A stretch of 64,000 nt of DNA, from contig JACQZQ010000109.1 of the NCBI GenBank assembly GCA_016213785.1, forward strand, positions 62,001 through 126,000. The letters are read 5' to 3'. Below, piece by piece: positions 18,942 to 27,672 of the stretch. Positions within the stretch are counted from its first letter, which is position 1. Each line of letters begins with the position of its first letter. This DNA comes from Acidobacteriota bacterium. Its GTDB lineage: Bacteria; Acidobacteriota; Blastocatellia; Chloracidobacteriales; JADJPF01. The position numbers were made by a program, and so were the translations under genes. The notes beneath the pieces were generated by a model. The model worked only from the letters and a program-made list of their open reading frames with translations. It was not told where the DNA came from and did no database searches.

Positions 18942-20411
18942 ATGTCAATTAATGGTGTCATAATGCAGTTCTTCCATTGGTACACAAGTTTTGATGGTAC
19001 ACTTTGGCGAGAACTAGCAGAAAAAGCCTCTGCGCTTGCCCATCAGGGTTTTACAGCTATTTGGCTACCTCCTGCTTGTAAAGGACAAGGTGGGAAAATT
19101 GATGTGGGCTATGGAGTTTATGATTTATTTGACCTAGGAGAGTTTTATCAAAAAGCTAGTAGAAGAACTAAATATGGGACTAAGGAAGAATTATTAACAG
19201 CCATTAAAGCAATTCATGCTCAAAATATGCAGGTTTATGCTGATGTAGTCTTTAAGCATAAAAATGGGGCTGATGGAATAGAGTCTGTTAGAGTCCAAGA
19301 AGTAGACTGGGCAAACCGTAGTATGGCTAAAAGTGATTGGTATCAAATTCTAGCTTGTACAGATTTTAATTTTCCTGGTCGTGGTAATACTTATTCTGAT
19401 ATGAAATGGCATTGGTGGCATTTTGATACTATTAGTTATAATGCTGAGACTAAAGACCAAAGTAAGCTTTACCGTCTTAAGGATAAAAGTTTCCCTCCAG
19501 GAGTTCCTAATGAGTATGGAAAATTTGAATATCGCACAGCTTGCGAACTTGATACAGACGTTCCAGAAGTCCGAGGAGAGCTTATGTATTGGGGACGATG
19601 GTTTGTTGATACAACAGGCGTAAATGGTTTTAGAATGGATTCTACTAAGTTCTTAAGTGAACATTTTTTCCGTGATTGGATTAACCATTTACGTGCTCAT
19701 TTTGGAGGTCGCGAGCTTTTTACTGTTGGTGAATATTGGTCAGAAAATCTTTTAGAGCTAAAAAGTTATGTTGAAAAAACAAATGGGGTAATGTCGCTTT
19801 TTGATGTACCTCTACATTATAAATTACATCATGCTAGTCGGTTAGGAACTAGGTATGACTTACGTACAATTCTAGATAATACACTTGTAAAAGAAACTCC
19901 TACTCTAGCTGTAACATTTGTTGATAACCATGATACTCAACCCTGTCAATCCCTAGAATCTCCTGTTGAGCCTTGGTTTAAGCCTCTAGCCTATGCATTA
20001 ATTTTGCTTAGACAGCAAGGATATCCTTGTGTATTTTATCCAGATTATTATGGAGCACAGTATGAAAATAGTTTACCTGACAAACCTCCAGTAATACTTT
20101 ATTCACATAGCTGGTTAATAGATAAATTTCTGTGGGCGCGAAAAAATTATAATTATGGCGAGCAACTAGATTTTTTTGACCACCCTAATATTATAGGCTG
20201 GACTCGTTTAGGAGATATTAAACATCCTAAAGCAATGGCTGTTGTTATAAATACAGGCTTTACTAGTGGTAAATGGATGGAGGTTAAAAAAGCAAATAAA
20301 ACTTTTTTTGATATAACAGAACATATTAAAGAAAGCATAGAATCTGATGCTCAAGGTTGGGCATATTTTCCCTGTAAAGGTGGATCGGTTTCTGTTTGGA
20401 TAGAAAAATAA
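18942..20411 (+). CDS. Cytoplasmic alpha-amylase, GH13
   Basis: A 489-residue glycoside hydrolase of family 13, most like the liquefying cytoplasmic alpha-amylases (GH13_5). Region signatures occur in order: AIWLPPACKG and DVGYGVYDLFDLGEF near the start, YADVVFKHKNGAD, GVNGFRMDSTKF with the nucleophile Asp, LFTVGEYWSEN with the acid/base Glu, and FVDNHDTQ with the transition-state Asp. It hydrolyses internal alpha-1,4-glucosidic bonds. No signal peptide is visible, so it probably acts on glycogen or maltodextrin inside the cell. The usual NHK of region I is KHK. It stands alone, with no other glycogen gene near it. Confidence 0.9.
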   Translation: MSINGVIMQFFHWYTSFDGTLWRELAEKASALAHQGFTAIWLPPACKGQGGKIDVGYGVYDLFDLGEFYQKASRRTKYGTKEELLTAIKAIHAQNMQVYADVVFKHKNGADGIESVRVQEVDWANRSMAKSDWYQILACTDFNFPGRGNTYSDMKWHWWHFDTISYNAETKDQSKLYRLKDKSFPPGVPNEYGKFEYRTACELDTDVPEVRGELMYWGRWFVDTTGVNGFRMDSTKFLSEHFFRDWINHLRAHFGGRELFTVGEYWSENLLELKSYVEKTNGVMSLFDVPLHYKLHHASRLGTRYDLRTILDNTLVKETPTLAVTFVDNHDTQPCQSLESPVEPWFKPLAYALILLRQQGYPCVFYPDYYGAQYENSLPDKPPVILYSHSWLIDKFLWARKNYNYGEQLDFFDHPNIIGWTRLGDIKHPKAMAVVINTGFTSGKWMEVKKANKTFFDITEHIKESIESDAQGWAYFPCKGGSVSVWIEK

Positions 20412-20460
20412 ATAAGTAAATAGCCTAATTATAAAGAGTTAGGCGCTTAAAAAAGCAAAG

Positions 20461-20486
20461 TGGCGTATCTTATGTAAAATACGCCA
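20461..20486 (-). terminator. Intrinsic terminator of the 20522-21202 gene
   Basis: A perfect 8-bp inverted repeat TGGCGTAT/ATACGCCA with a 10-base loop. On the minus strand it is followed by CTTTGCTTTTTT, a U-rich tract, and it lies 36 bases past the stop of the unknown gene. It may also block reading from the amylase side. Confidence 0.65.
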
Positions 20487-20521
20487 TAGTAATCGTACGA
20501 GATTATTAAATTTTGATTGGA

Positions 20522-21202
20522 TTAAGTTATTTCAGAGTGATCCATTTCATCATCATCTAATTCGCTTTCTCCAATAGGTTCAATATCAGAAGGAGCTTCA
20601 GTCCATTCAGTTTCTAGTGGCTCGGCATCCTCTGTTACTTCTTCTTCTAAGGCATTAACTTCTATATCTTGAGTTGGCTCATCATTAATTAAGACATTTT
20701 GTTTAACGACTCTATCCCATCTAGGAGAGTCTTTAGTTACTTTAGAAACACTAGCAGCTTTGGGTAAGGCTTCCTTTTTAGTAAAAAGGAATTTAGAGAA
20801 TTGTGATAAGAGTTCTAAAGCTTTATTTTTAGGAAGTAGCTCTATTAAAGAGCAAAAGTAACGTAAGCTAATACGAGCTATATCATCTTGTGCTGAAGCC
20901 TCTAGCTTAGTTTTAATACTGCTAAGGGATTCACCTTCTTCTACTGCTTCACGAACTGAAGCAACATTATTCATTAGATCATATATTTGAATATTACGAG
21001 AGGTTTGACTGCCTGCTGATAAGGAGAACACTGTAGATAGTAGTCCTCTTACAAGTTCCTCTGCTTCTGCGCCAGGCGGGTCAACTTTAACTTTGCGCAA
21101 TTCCTCTTCAGATTCAGGCATATCAAATTCTAAAAAGCATACTTCTTGAGGGCCAAGCCTGACCTCAATTTCATAGGTTCCTGTAAATTTTTGCGCCGAC
21201 AA
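20522..21202 (-). CDS. Unknown acidic protein
   Basis: A 226-residue cytoplasmic protein I do not recognise. Residues 1-150 look folded and mixed alpha/beta to helical (FTGTYEIEVRLGPQEVCFLEFDMP, then SIKTKLEASAQDDIARISLRYF). Residues from about 165 on are rich in Asp, Glu and Pro and probably disordered (EEEVTEDAEPLETEW, ELDDDEMDH). No membrane segment or catalytic motif is seen. It is flanked by a terminator on one side and a 256-base gap on the other, so it appears monocistronic. The tail could be a protein-binding region. Confidence 0.6.
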   Translation of the reverse strand: MSAQKFTGTYEIEVRLGPQEVCFLEFDMPESEEELRKVKVDPPGAEAEELVRGLLSTVFSLSAGSQTSRNIQIYDLMNNVASVREAVEEGESLSSIKTKLEASAQDDIARISLRYFCSLIELLPKNKALELLSQFSKFLFTKKEALPKAASVSKVTKDSPRWDRVVKQNVLINDEPTQDIEVNALEEEVTEDAEPLETEWTEAPSDIEPIGESELDDDEMDHSEIT

Positions 21203-21458
21203 GTGACCTCCTTTGTGTTAGCAAAAGCTAAAGTAGCAATATGTTCAAGTTTATGAACAGGCTAGCTAGATTCTTATTTTGTTATTTTGTTGCAGGGCAT
21301 TTCTACCATCTGTTTTAAGATCCGTCAAGAGGAGATATAAAGATTTTATGCAATAATTGCCAAATTTGTTCTTAAAAGAGGTCTAGGACACCTTAGATCT
21401 TGCATTTCTCCTATAAAACCCCTATGGAACTTATCTATTTAGCTGGTTTTAGAAAAAT

Positions 21459-23117
21459 TTAAGTAACCTGATATTGTGTTGCAAAAGATTCTTTATATCT
21501 ATGAAGTTCTGTTTCTATTTTACTTTGTGACCAGTTAAGTTCTTGACCCATAAGATGTGCTACACTAGAAGCCACACTTACTCCTTGATCGGCTGAGAGA
21601 AAAGCAATTCGGCTACGACGAACTAAAAAATCATCTAAATGTGTTGCTTGCTCAGCACGAACACAATAAATAACTTCTGCTTGTATAAAGGGGAGTGTTG
21701 GAGTCAAAAGTGCAGATAAATCAGGTTGCTCTTTAACAATACTTAAAATTTCTTCTACATTAGTACCATAATCTTCTACTAAATGATCGGCAACACTATC
21801 ATCTATACCTAATTTTCTTGCTTTAGGCCAAGTTAGTGTTTGAAGTAGTTTTACTGGATTTTTATTAGGAGTAAAACCACTTAAAAATATTTTATCTGTA
21901 ATAGTTGGGTTAATTTCCTTAATTAAATTTCGCACTTTCATGCTCTTAAGAACAACATCCATTAGTTGGTTAGCCATTAGTCTATAAGTAGTTAATTTGC
22001 CTCCAGCAATTGAAATTAAGCCTGAATTGCTCTCAAAAATACGATGTTCTCTAGAAATATCTTTAGTTGATTTACTTCCTTCATCAATAAGCGGACGAAG
22101 CCCTGCATAACTACTTAAAATATCTTTATTAGTAAGTTTAGCATGTGGGAAAACTTTATTTGTAGATTCAATAATATATTTAATGTCTTCATCTGAGGCT
22201 AGAGGAGAATCAATATTACCCTTAAAATCTGTATCTGTAGTGCCAATAATAATGCCTTCATACCAAGGGATAAAAAATAGCGATCGTTTGTCATTATAAG
22301 CGGATTCAAAAAGTAAGGCTTGTTGAGAAGGAATACGAGAACGAGCAATAGTAATATGAACTCCTTTAGCAGGGCGGACTTTACTATTTGACTGAGGTTC
22401 ATCAGCTTGGCACATTTTATCTAACCAAACTCCAGTAGCATTTATTACTTGTTTGGCACGAATAGAAATTTCCTGACCTGTTATTAAATCTTTTGCTTTT
22501 GCTCCAACAACAAAATTTTGTTCTTTAATTAAGTCACTTGCTTCTAAGTAGTTACAAGAGATTGCATTATAGCTAGCAGCAGATTTTATTACTTCCATTA
22601 CAAGTCTAGAATCATTAGTTTGACAATCATGGTAGAGAAAACCTAAGTGTAATCCTTGGCTCTCTAGCATTGGCACCATCTCACAGGCTTTTTTAGCGCT
22701 AACACGCTGATGAAAACGAGAATTTTTTACCATAGAAACAATGTCATAAAGCCAAAGACCTGTAAAAACCATTAATCCGTGCCCTAAGCGATAAATAGGG
22801 ACTAAAAAAGACAAAGGTTTAACTAAATGTGGGGCTAAGTCTTGTAGTAAGGCTCTTTCAGCACAAGATTCATAAGTTACACGAAAATTACCTTGGGCAA
22901 GATAGCGTAATCCTCCATGAATAAGCTTTGAGGAACGGCTAGAAGTTCCAATAGCATAATCTCCACGCTCAATTAAAGCGACTTTTAACCCTCTAGATGC
23001 AGCATCTTGAGCAGCACCAACCCCAGTAATTCCGCCACCTATAATTAGAATATCAAAAGCTTCTTGCTGTAATTTTTTAATTGCTTGATCTCTTGGCTCA
23101 AGTGCTAGCTTTGTCAT
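21459..23117 (-). CDS. glpD: FAD-dependent glycerol-3-phosphate dehydrogenase
   Basis: A 552-residue flavoprotein. The FAD dinucleotide-binding motif ILIIGGGITGVGAAQDAASRG lies near 24-44, followed by GTSSRSSKLIHGGLRYLAQGNFRVTYE, which is characteristic of GlpD, and the C-terminal SSYAGLRPLI and GGKLTTYRLMA. It oxidises sn-glycerol 3-phosphate to dihydroxyacetone phosphate and passes electrons to the membrane quinone pool. Its ATG overlaps the stop of the preceding AGPS-like gene (ATGA), so translation is coupled. The direct substrate link between DHAP and an alkyl-DHAP-synthase-like enzyme makes the pairing meaningful. Confidence 0.9.
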   Translation of the reverse strand: MTKLALEPRDQAIKKLQQEAFDILIIGGGITGVGAAQDAASRGLKVALIERGDYAIGTSSRSSKLIHGGLRYLAQGNFRVTYESCAERALLQDLAPHLVKPLSFLVPIYRLGHGLMVFTGLWLYDIVSMVKNSRFHQRVSAKKACEMVPMLESQGLHLGFLYHDCQTNDSRLVMEVIKSAASYNAISCNYLEASDLIKEQNFVVGAKAKDLITGQEISIRAKQVINATGVWLDKMCQADEPQSNSKVRPAKGVHITIARSRIPSQQALLFESAYNDKRSLFFIPWYEGIIIGTTDTDFKGNIDSPLASDEDIKYIIESTNKVFPHAKLTNKDILSSYAGLRPLIDEGSKSTKDISREHRIFESNSGLISIAGGKLTTYRLMANQLMDVVLKSMKVRNLIKEINPTITDKIFLSGFTPNKNPVKLLQTLTWPKARKLGIDDSVADHLVEDYGTNVEEILSIVKEQPDLSALLTPTLPFIQAEVIYCVRAEQATHLDDFLVRRSRIAFLSADQGVSVASSVAHLMGQELNWSQSKIETELHRYKESFATQYQVT

Positions 23118-24772
23118 GTTATTAACTTTCCTGGATTAAGTATTCCTTGAGGGTCAAAAACTTGTTTTACTTTATTTAATGCAGCAATTGCAAGCTTGCC
23201 ATGTTCAAGTTGTGCCCAAGGTGCGTGATCACGCCCTACACCATGGTGATGTGAAATTGTTCCACCATTTTTTATAATTGCATCTGAAGCAGCACGTTTT
23301 ACCTCATACCATTGCTCTATTTCAAATCCCTTAATTTGTTTAGCTAGCAAAGTAAAATAAAGCGATGCTCCATCGTGATAACTATGTGAAATATGACAAA
23401 AAACCATTGGCGAACAGTTGCGGCTTTTAATTGAGCTAATTAAAGCATTTTGTACTGCTTTATAAAGGTTAGCAAAATTGCTCCAAGTAGTAGCCGTTTC
23501 AAGTGTATCAATCATTATCATATTATCAAGCAAGGTATCTCTTAGGTAAGGAAGCGCAAAACGGTCTTTATACCAATGCTGACCGACTCTTAAGCCTAAA
23601 TCTAGACCATCAAAATTTTTACAAATCTCTAAAGCTACTCCTACATCTTTCTTTATATTATTATCACTGGCTTCAAACCCTAAAATCATTAAGCAGGGAG
23701 ACTCATTATATCCACGATTCTTTAAGTACCATTTAACAGAGCGAGAAAGTGCATTTTCTAACATTGATTCTGATTCAGGACGCATTTTCATAAATGCTCC
23801 TGTTTCTAGTTCATCTGAAAGCCTTATGGTAGCAGGTTCTAAGCCTAATTGGATAATTGTGCGAATTGCTTGAGCACCTGAAAAGAAATCCTTAAACAGT
23901 ATCCCTCGATAGTTTTTTATGCTAGGGAGTTTATGAACTCGCATTTTAGCTTTAGTAATTACTCCAAATATTCCTTCACTCCCAATTAATAATTGTTTTA
24001 TAGAGGGGCCTGCGGCAGAGGCAGGAGCATCTAGTGTAGTAATAAGCTCTAGAGGGTTTACAATTGTAAGGCTTGATACCATATCTTCTACACGGCCATA
24101 TTTGTTAGATTGCTGACCTGCGGAACGGGCTGCAATCCAACCGCCTAGAGATGAAAACTCAAAAGACTGAGGATAATGCCCTAATGTATAACCCTGAGCT
24201 TGTAAAGATTTTTCTAGGGCTGGCCCCATCATTCCTGCTTCAATAGTAGCAAGTAAGGAAGTTTCATCAATACTTACTACTTTGTTAAGTGAGCCAAGAT
24301 CTAAGCTTAATACAGCCTTATGTCCAGAATCCTTTAAGGCTTCTAGCCCACCAACCACGCTAGTGCCGCCGCCAAAAGGAACTACAGCTATTTTTAAGTC
24401 ATTTGCTAATTGCAAAATTTTAAGTACCTGATCCTCTGTCTCTGGATAAAGAACAAAATCAGGCGGGCTTTTTATTTGACCTTTGCGAATACGAATTAAG
24501 TCTAAATAGCTTTTTCCCATTGAGTGAGTAAGCCTAGCTAAAGTGTCACAACTAACAGCATTTGCTCCTAAAAGGCTTTCAAACTTTGAAGCTAAAGATG
24601 ATTCTGAAGCAGGTAGTTTAATTTCAGAAATATCTATTGGAAGCGAAGTTTCATTGCTAGTTAGTTCAAGTTTTTCTCTTAGAAAAGGCCAAAAGTTATG
24701 ACGACGACTTAGATCAAAAGTTTTATTTACAAGCCCCCAGCCGTACCATTTTAGTTTTTCCTCTTGAGACAT
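23114..24772 (-). CDS. FAD-linked oxidase similar to alkyldihydroxyacetonephosphate synthase
   Basis: A 552-residue VAO/PCMH-type flavoprotein. The pyrophosphate-binding loop PFGGGTSVVGGLE is at 132-144, ARSAGQQSNKYGRVEDMV near 215 and the C-terminal TISHHHGVGRDHAPWA contain the histidines that identify the AGPS group. AGPS swaps the acyl chain of acyl-DHAP for a fatty alcohol, the first ether-bond step of ether lipid synthesis. Bacterial homologues are often paired with GlpD, but their true reaction is mostly untested. Here it is the first gene of a two-gene operon with glpD, overlapping by 4 bases. No companion acyl-DHAP acyltransferase is seen nearby. Confidence 0.78.
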   Translation of the reverse strand: MSQEEKLKWYGWGLVNKTFDLSRRHNFWPFLREKLELTSNETSLPIDISEIKLPASESSLASKFESLLGANAVSCDTLARLTHSMGKSYLDLIRIRKGQIKSPPDFVLYPETEDQVLKILQLANDLKIAVVPFGGGTSVVGGLEALKDSGHKAVLSLDLGSLNKVVSIDETSLLATIEAGMMGPALEKSLQAQGYTLGHYPQSFEFSSLGGWIAARSAGQQSNKYGRVEDMVSSLTIVNPLELITTLDAPASAAGPSIKQLLIGSEGIFGVITKAKMRVHKLPSIKNYRGILFKDFFSGAQAIRTIIQLGLEPATIRLSDELETGAFMKMRPESESMLENALSRSVKWYLKNRGYNESPCLMILGFEASDNNIKKDVGVALEICKNFDGLDLGLRVGQHWYKDRFALPYLRDTLLDNMIMIDTLETATTWSNFANLYKAVQNALISSIKSRNCSPMVFCHISHSYHDGASLYFTLLAKQIKGFEIEQWYEVKRAASDAIIKNGGTISHHHGVGRDHAPWAQLEHGKLAIAALNKVKQVFDPQGILNPGKLIT

Positions 24773-24905
24773 ATTTTTAGCTCACAACGGTTAAGATATT
24801 AAGTTTTCCTTAGATAACATAATTAGGCGTTTTTAGCAACAAACTAATCACTTTAGAAGACTTATTAAAATTTTATAAGCAAAAATTTTTATCCCACAAA
24901 AAGAA

Positions 24906-24933
24906 AAAGCACAAGGATTTTTCCTTGTGCTTT
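24906..24933 (-). terminator. Intrinsic terminator after the IPT/TIG gene
   Basis: An 11-bp perfect inverted repeat AAAGCACAAGG/CCTTGTGCTTT with a 6-base loop. On the minus strand TTTTTCTTTTTG follows, giving a strong U-tract. It begins 22 bases after the stop of the IPT/TIG protein gene. Confidence 0.85.
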
Positions 24934-24955
24934 ACTCTTTGGCCTAAAATTTTAT

Positions 24956-26596
24956 CTAAGGAGTTACAGTCATTTCCATTGAAACTGTACCATCAGGATT
25001 ACGAACTCTTACCTTAACAGCTTTTCCAGCAAAACTGCTACTAACTTTCTTAGCAACAATGCTAGTTGCAGATTTTACATTAGTACTAGGAGCGGCTTGA
25101 CCTTCAATCTCTAGGATTGCACCAGATTGGAAGTTTGTTCCAGTAACCTTAAATTTAATACTAGATGTAACTGTTGCAGTGATCTTAGTAATTGTAGCAG
25201 CAGGTAGTATTCTAAAATCTGCATCGCTCATATCAGAGATAGTAGCACCATTTTCTATTACACTTATCCTAATACGTGCTCTAGTAGTATTTATTGCTGG
25301 AGGAACATTATAGACAAATGAAGTCTTATCAGCAGATAAATTGTCTGTAATCATAGTGCTAAAGGTTTGTCCACCATCAGTAGAAAGTTCTAGGCGTTGT
25401 GTAGCAGTACTACCACTCATTACCATCCAATTAATCATAAATGGCAAACCACCAGAGCTTAAAACTTCTGTTCCGTTTGGATTAAGCAGTTGGACAGATC
25501 CACTTGGAGTAGTGCCTACATAAGTAAAGGCATTAGTTATTACACTAGCTTGGCCGTCTGGGTTAGTAACAGTAACATTTACATTACCTGGATCACTTGG
25601 TTGAGTTACAGCAGTAATTTGAGTGCTAGTAACAGAAACCATAGTAGCTTGGCGTGAGCCTATACTAACAGTAGCGCCTTGCATAAAGCCAGTTCCTGAT
25701 AAAGTAACTGTAGTGTCTCCAGAGGTTGGGCCAGTATTAGGATTAATACTATTTAATGTTGGGGCTGGTAATTGTGAAGCTTCAAAGGTAAAACCATTAT
25801 TAATTCTAGCCGTTTGACCATCAGAGTTAGTTACTACTACGTTTACTGCACCTGCACTACCAGAAGGTGTTACAGCAGTTATACTTGTAGCATTAACAGA
25901 TCTTGGAGTAACTCTTGTACCGCCAAAAGTAACAGTTGCACCATTGCTAAAATTAGTTCCTGTAAGGGTAACTTCTGTACCCCCACTAGAGGGGCCACGA
26001 TTAGGATTAATATTTGATAAAGTCGGGGCAGGAGTGGCAGGAGCACCACTTATAGCTACATTTGTTAAATAAACATTATCGCCGCCTGATGAGCTATCTC
26101 CATTAGCAGCATTTCCAGCAGCATAAAAAGTAATACGACCAACATCACTAGTAGGAGCAGTCCAAGATAGGTTGAAACTAGCAGTATCTCTAGTGCCTCG
26201 TTGAGTGCCATTAACAGTGTGTTGAACATACATTCTAGTACGTCCACCTACAGAACCATTAAGTAATTGTGTTCTACTAGAGTCTGTTACTGTAAAAGTG
26301 CCTGCTGCGCTACCATCATCTCTAAGAGCGGTAATTTGGAAACCCCAACGCATTTTTCCTGTTTCAGAAACAGTTACAGTTAAGTTATATTGTCTTCCTG
26401 CTTCATAACTTTGAGGTAGCCCTGTGATTCTTACATTGCCTGGAGGGCTATTTGTCCCTCGGTGACAATTAGAACAACTACCTTCACCTGGTGCTCCAGT
26501 ATTAGAAGTTGGCGGACTTGATGAAAAAGCATAGACTAATGTAGCCCAGCATAAAAGAATACTAAATAAAGCCAATGATTTTATTTTCTTATTCAT
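24956..26596 (-). CDS. Secreted multi-domain protein with CxxCH motif and IPT/TIG repeats
   Basis: A 546-residue exported protein with a signal peptide at 1-23. Directly after it, GSCSNCHRGT carries a CxxCH heme-attachment motif (Cys41, Cys44, His45). Residues 52-190 resemble the choice-of-anchor V / Reelin-like beta domain (VRITGLPQSYEAGRQYNLTV). Two IPT/TIG immunoglobulin-like domains follow (APTLSNINPNRGPSSGGTEV and APTLNSINPNTGPTSGDTTV), then a further beta domain and a C-terminal IPT-like piece. The layout suggests a periplasmic or surface protein with a covalently bound c-type heme or a structural disulfide. Its partner is unknown. A terminator ends the gene, and the next gene on the other strand is sppA. 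Confidence 0.75.
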   Translation of the reverse strand: MNKKIKSLALFSILLCWATLVYAFSSSPPTSNTGAPGEGSCSNCHRGTNSPPGNVRITGLPQSYEAGRQYNLTVTVSETGKMRWGFQITALRDDGSAAGTFTVTDSSRTQLLNGSVGGRTRMYVQHTVNGTQRGTRDTASFNLSWTAPTSDVGRITFYAAGNAANGDSSSGGDNVYLTNVAISGAPATPAPTLSNINPNRGPSSGGTEVTLTGTNFSNGATVTFGGTRVTPRSVNATSITAVTPSGSAGAVNVVVTNSDGQTARINNGFTFEASQLPAPTLNSINPNTGPTSGDTTVTLSGTGFMQGATVSIGSRQATMVSVTSTQITAVTQPSDPGNVNVTVTNPDGQASVITNAFTYVGTTPSGSVQLLNPNGTEVLSSGGLPFMINWMVMSGSTATQRLELSTDGGQTFSTMITDNLSADKTSFVYNVPPAINTTRARIRISVIENGATISDMSDADFRILPAATITKITATVTSSIKFKVTGTNFQSGAILEIEGQAAPSTNVKSATSIVAKKVSSSFAGKAVKVRVRNPDGTVSMEMTVTP

Positions 26597-26843
26597 GCTT
26601 TCCCCCGATAAAGTTAGCTATACAAAATATGTAATTTTTCTAATAGCCTTAGCTAGATAATTAAAACTCTATTAAGGATAAAAATATTCGCGAGTTTTCA
26701 AGTTTTGACGCAAAAAACTTAAATAAAGTCAGAAAATTTTTCTCTTTAATTGATAGATTTTTCCGGCCATAAAAAGTAACATCTTTTTTAGGCGTTCTGC
26801 AAAGTAACTTAACTTGTTATAGGCTAATTTTTTAAAATAAATT

Positions 26844-27653
26844 ATGAGATGGTTTAAGAAAAAGAAAAAACAACATATAGCAATTACTAAAATCGAAGGA
26901 GTAATTGCAGATGGGCTTGAAGCCTCATCAGGCCGAGAAGAAGTTATCGAATCCTTAAAACAGGCTGAAGAATATGAAGTTAAAGCATTAATTGTTCGTA
27001 TTAATAGCCCTGGTGGTACAGTAGGAGCATCACAGGAAATCTATCAGGCAATAAAAAGGGTTAGGGAAAAAGGTATTCCTGTAGTAGCCTCATTTGGCGA
27101 TGTAGCTGCTTCTGGAGGCGTTTATGTAGCTATGGCTGCTAATAAAATAGTCTCTAACCCTGGAACTATCACAGGATCTATTGGAGTTATTATTAAGTCT
27201 AATAATTTAACTGAGTTATATAGCAAAATAGGTGTTAGCGCTCAAGTTATAAAATCTGGAAGCCATAAAGATATTTTAGCTAGTTATCGGCCTTTAACAG
27301 AAGAAGAGCGTGAGCTTTTACAATCTACAATTGATGATACTTACTTGCAATTTGTTGAAACAATTGCAGATGGTAGAGGTTTATCTGTAGATGAAGTAAA
27401 ACCCTTCTCAGATGGACGAATTTTTTCTGGTAGACAGGCAAAAGACCTTAAGTTAGTTGATGAATTAGGCGGACTACAAACTGCAATTAATGTAGCTAAA
27501 GACTTAGCAGGAATTGAAGGTGAGCCTAAGTTGTTACACTTAGAACCAGAAAAAACTTGGCGTGAAACCCTCTTAGGGCCATTTGCTAAAGTAGCTAATC
27601 ATTGGCAAATAGGGACTCAAATGCATGGCATCCCTCTTTGGTTAATGCCTTAA
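26844..27653 (+). CDS. sppA: SppA-type serine protease without membrane anchor
   Basis: A 269-residue S49-family peptidase. Nucleophile Ser90 sits in SFGDVAASGGVYVAMAA and general base Lys142 in SGSHKDILASYRP, the Ser-Lys dyad of signal peptide peptidase A. VRINSPGGTVGASQEIYQ precedes it. The family degrades cleaved signal peptides at the membrane. Most SppA proteins have an N-terminal transmembrane helix; here the protein begins MRWFKKKKKQHIAITKIEG with a lysine-rich stretch and no hydrophobic helix, so it may bind the membrane peripherally or act in the cytoplasm. The McrB start follows 19 bases downstream, which suggests possible read-through. Confidence 0.85.
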   Translation: MRWFKKKKKQHIAITKIEGVIADGLEASSGREEVIESLKQAEEYEVKALIVRINSPGGTVGASQEIYQAIKRVREKGIPVVASFGDVAASGGVYVAMAANKIVSNPGTITGSIGVIIKSNNLTELYSKIGVSAQVIKSGSHKDILASYRPLTEEERELLQSTIDDTYLQFVETIADGRGLSVDEVKPFSDGRIFSGRQAKDLKLVDELGGLQTAINVAKDLAGIEGEPKLLHLEPEKTWRETLLGPFAKVANHWQIGTQMHGIPLWLMP

Positions 27654-27672
27654 CTAATTGTATTTAATAGAT

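Noticed and set aside
26065-26247. Overlapping frames inside the IPT/TIG gene
   Set aside because: Shadows of the real gene with Thr/Val-rich repeats; no independent start signal.
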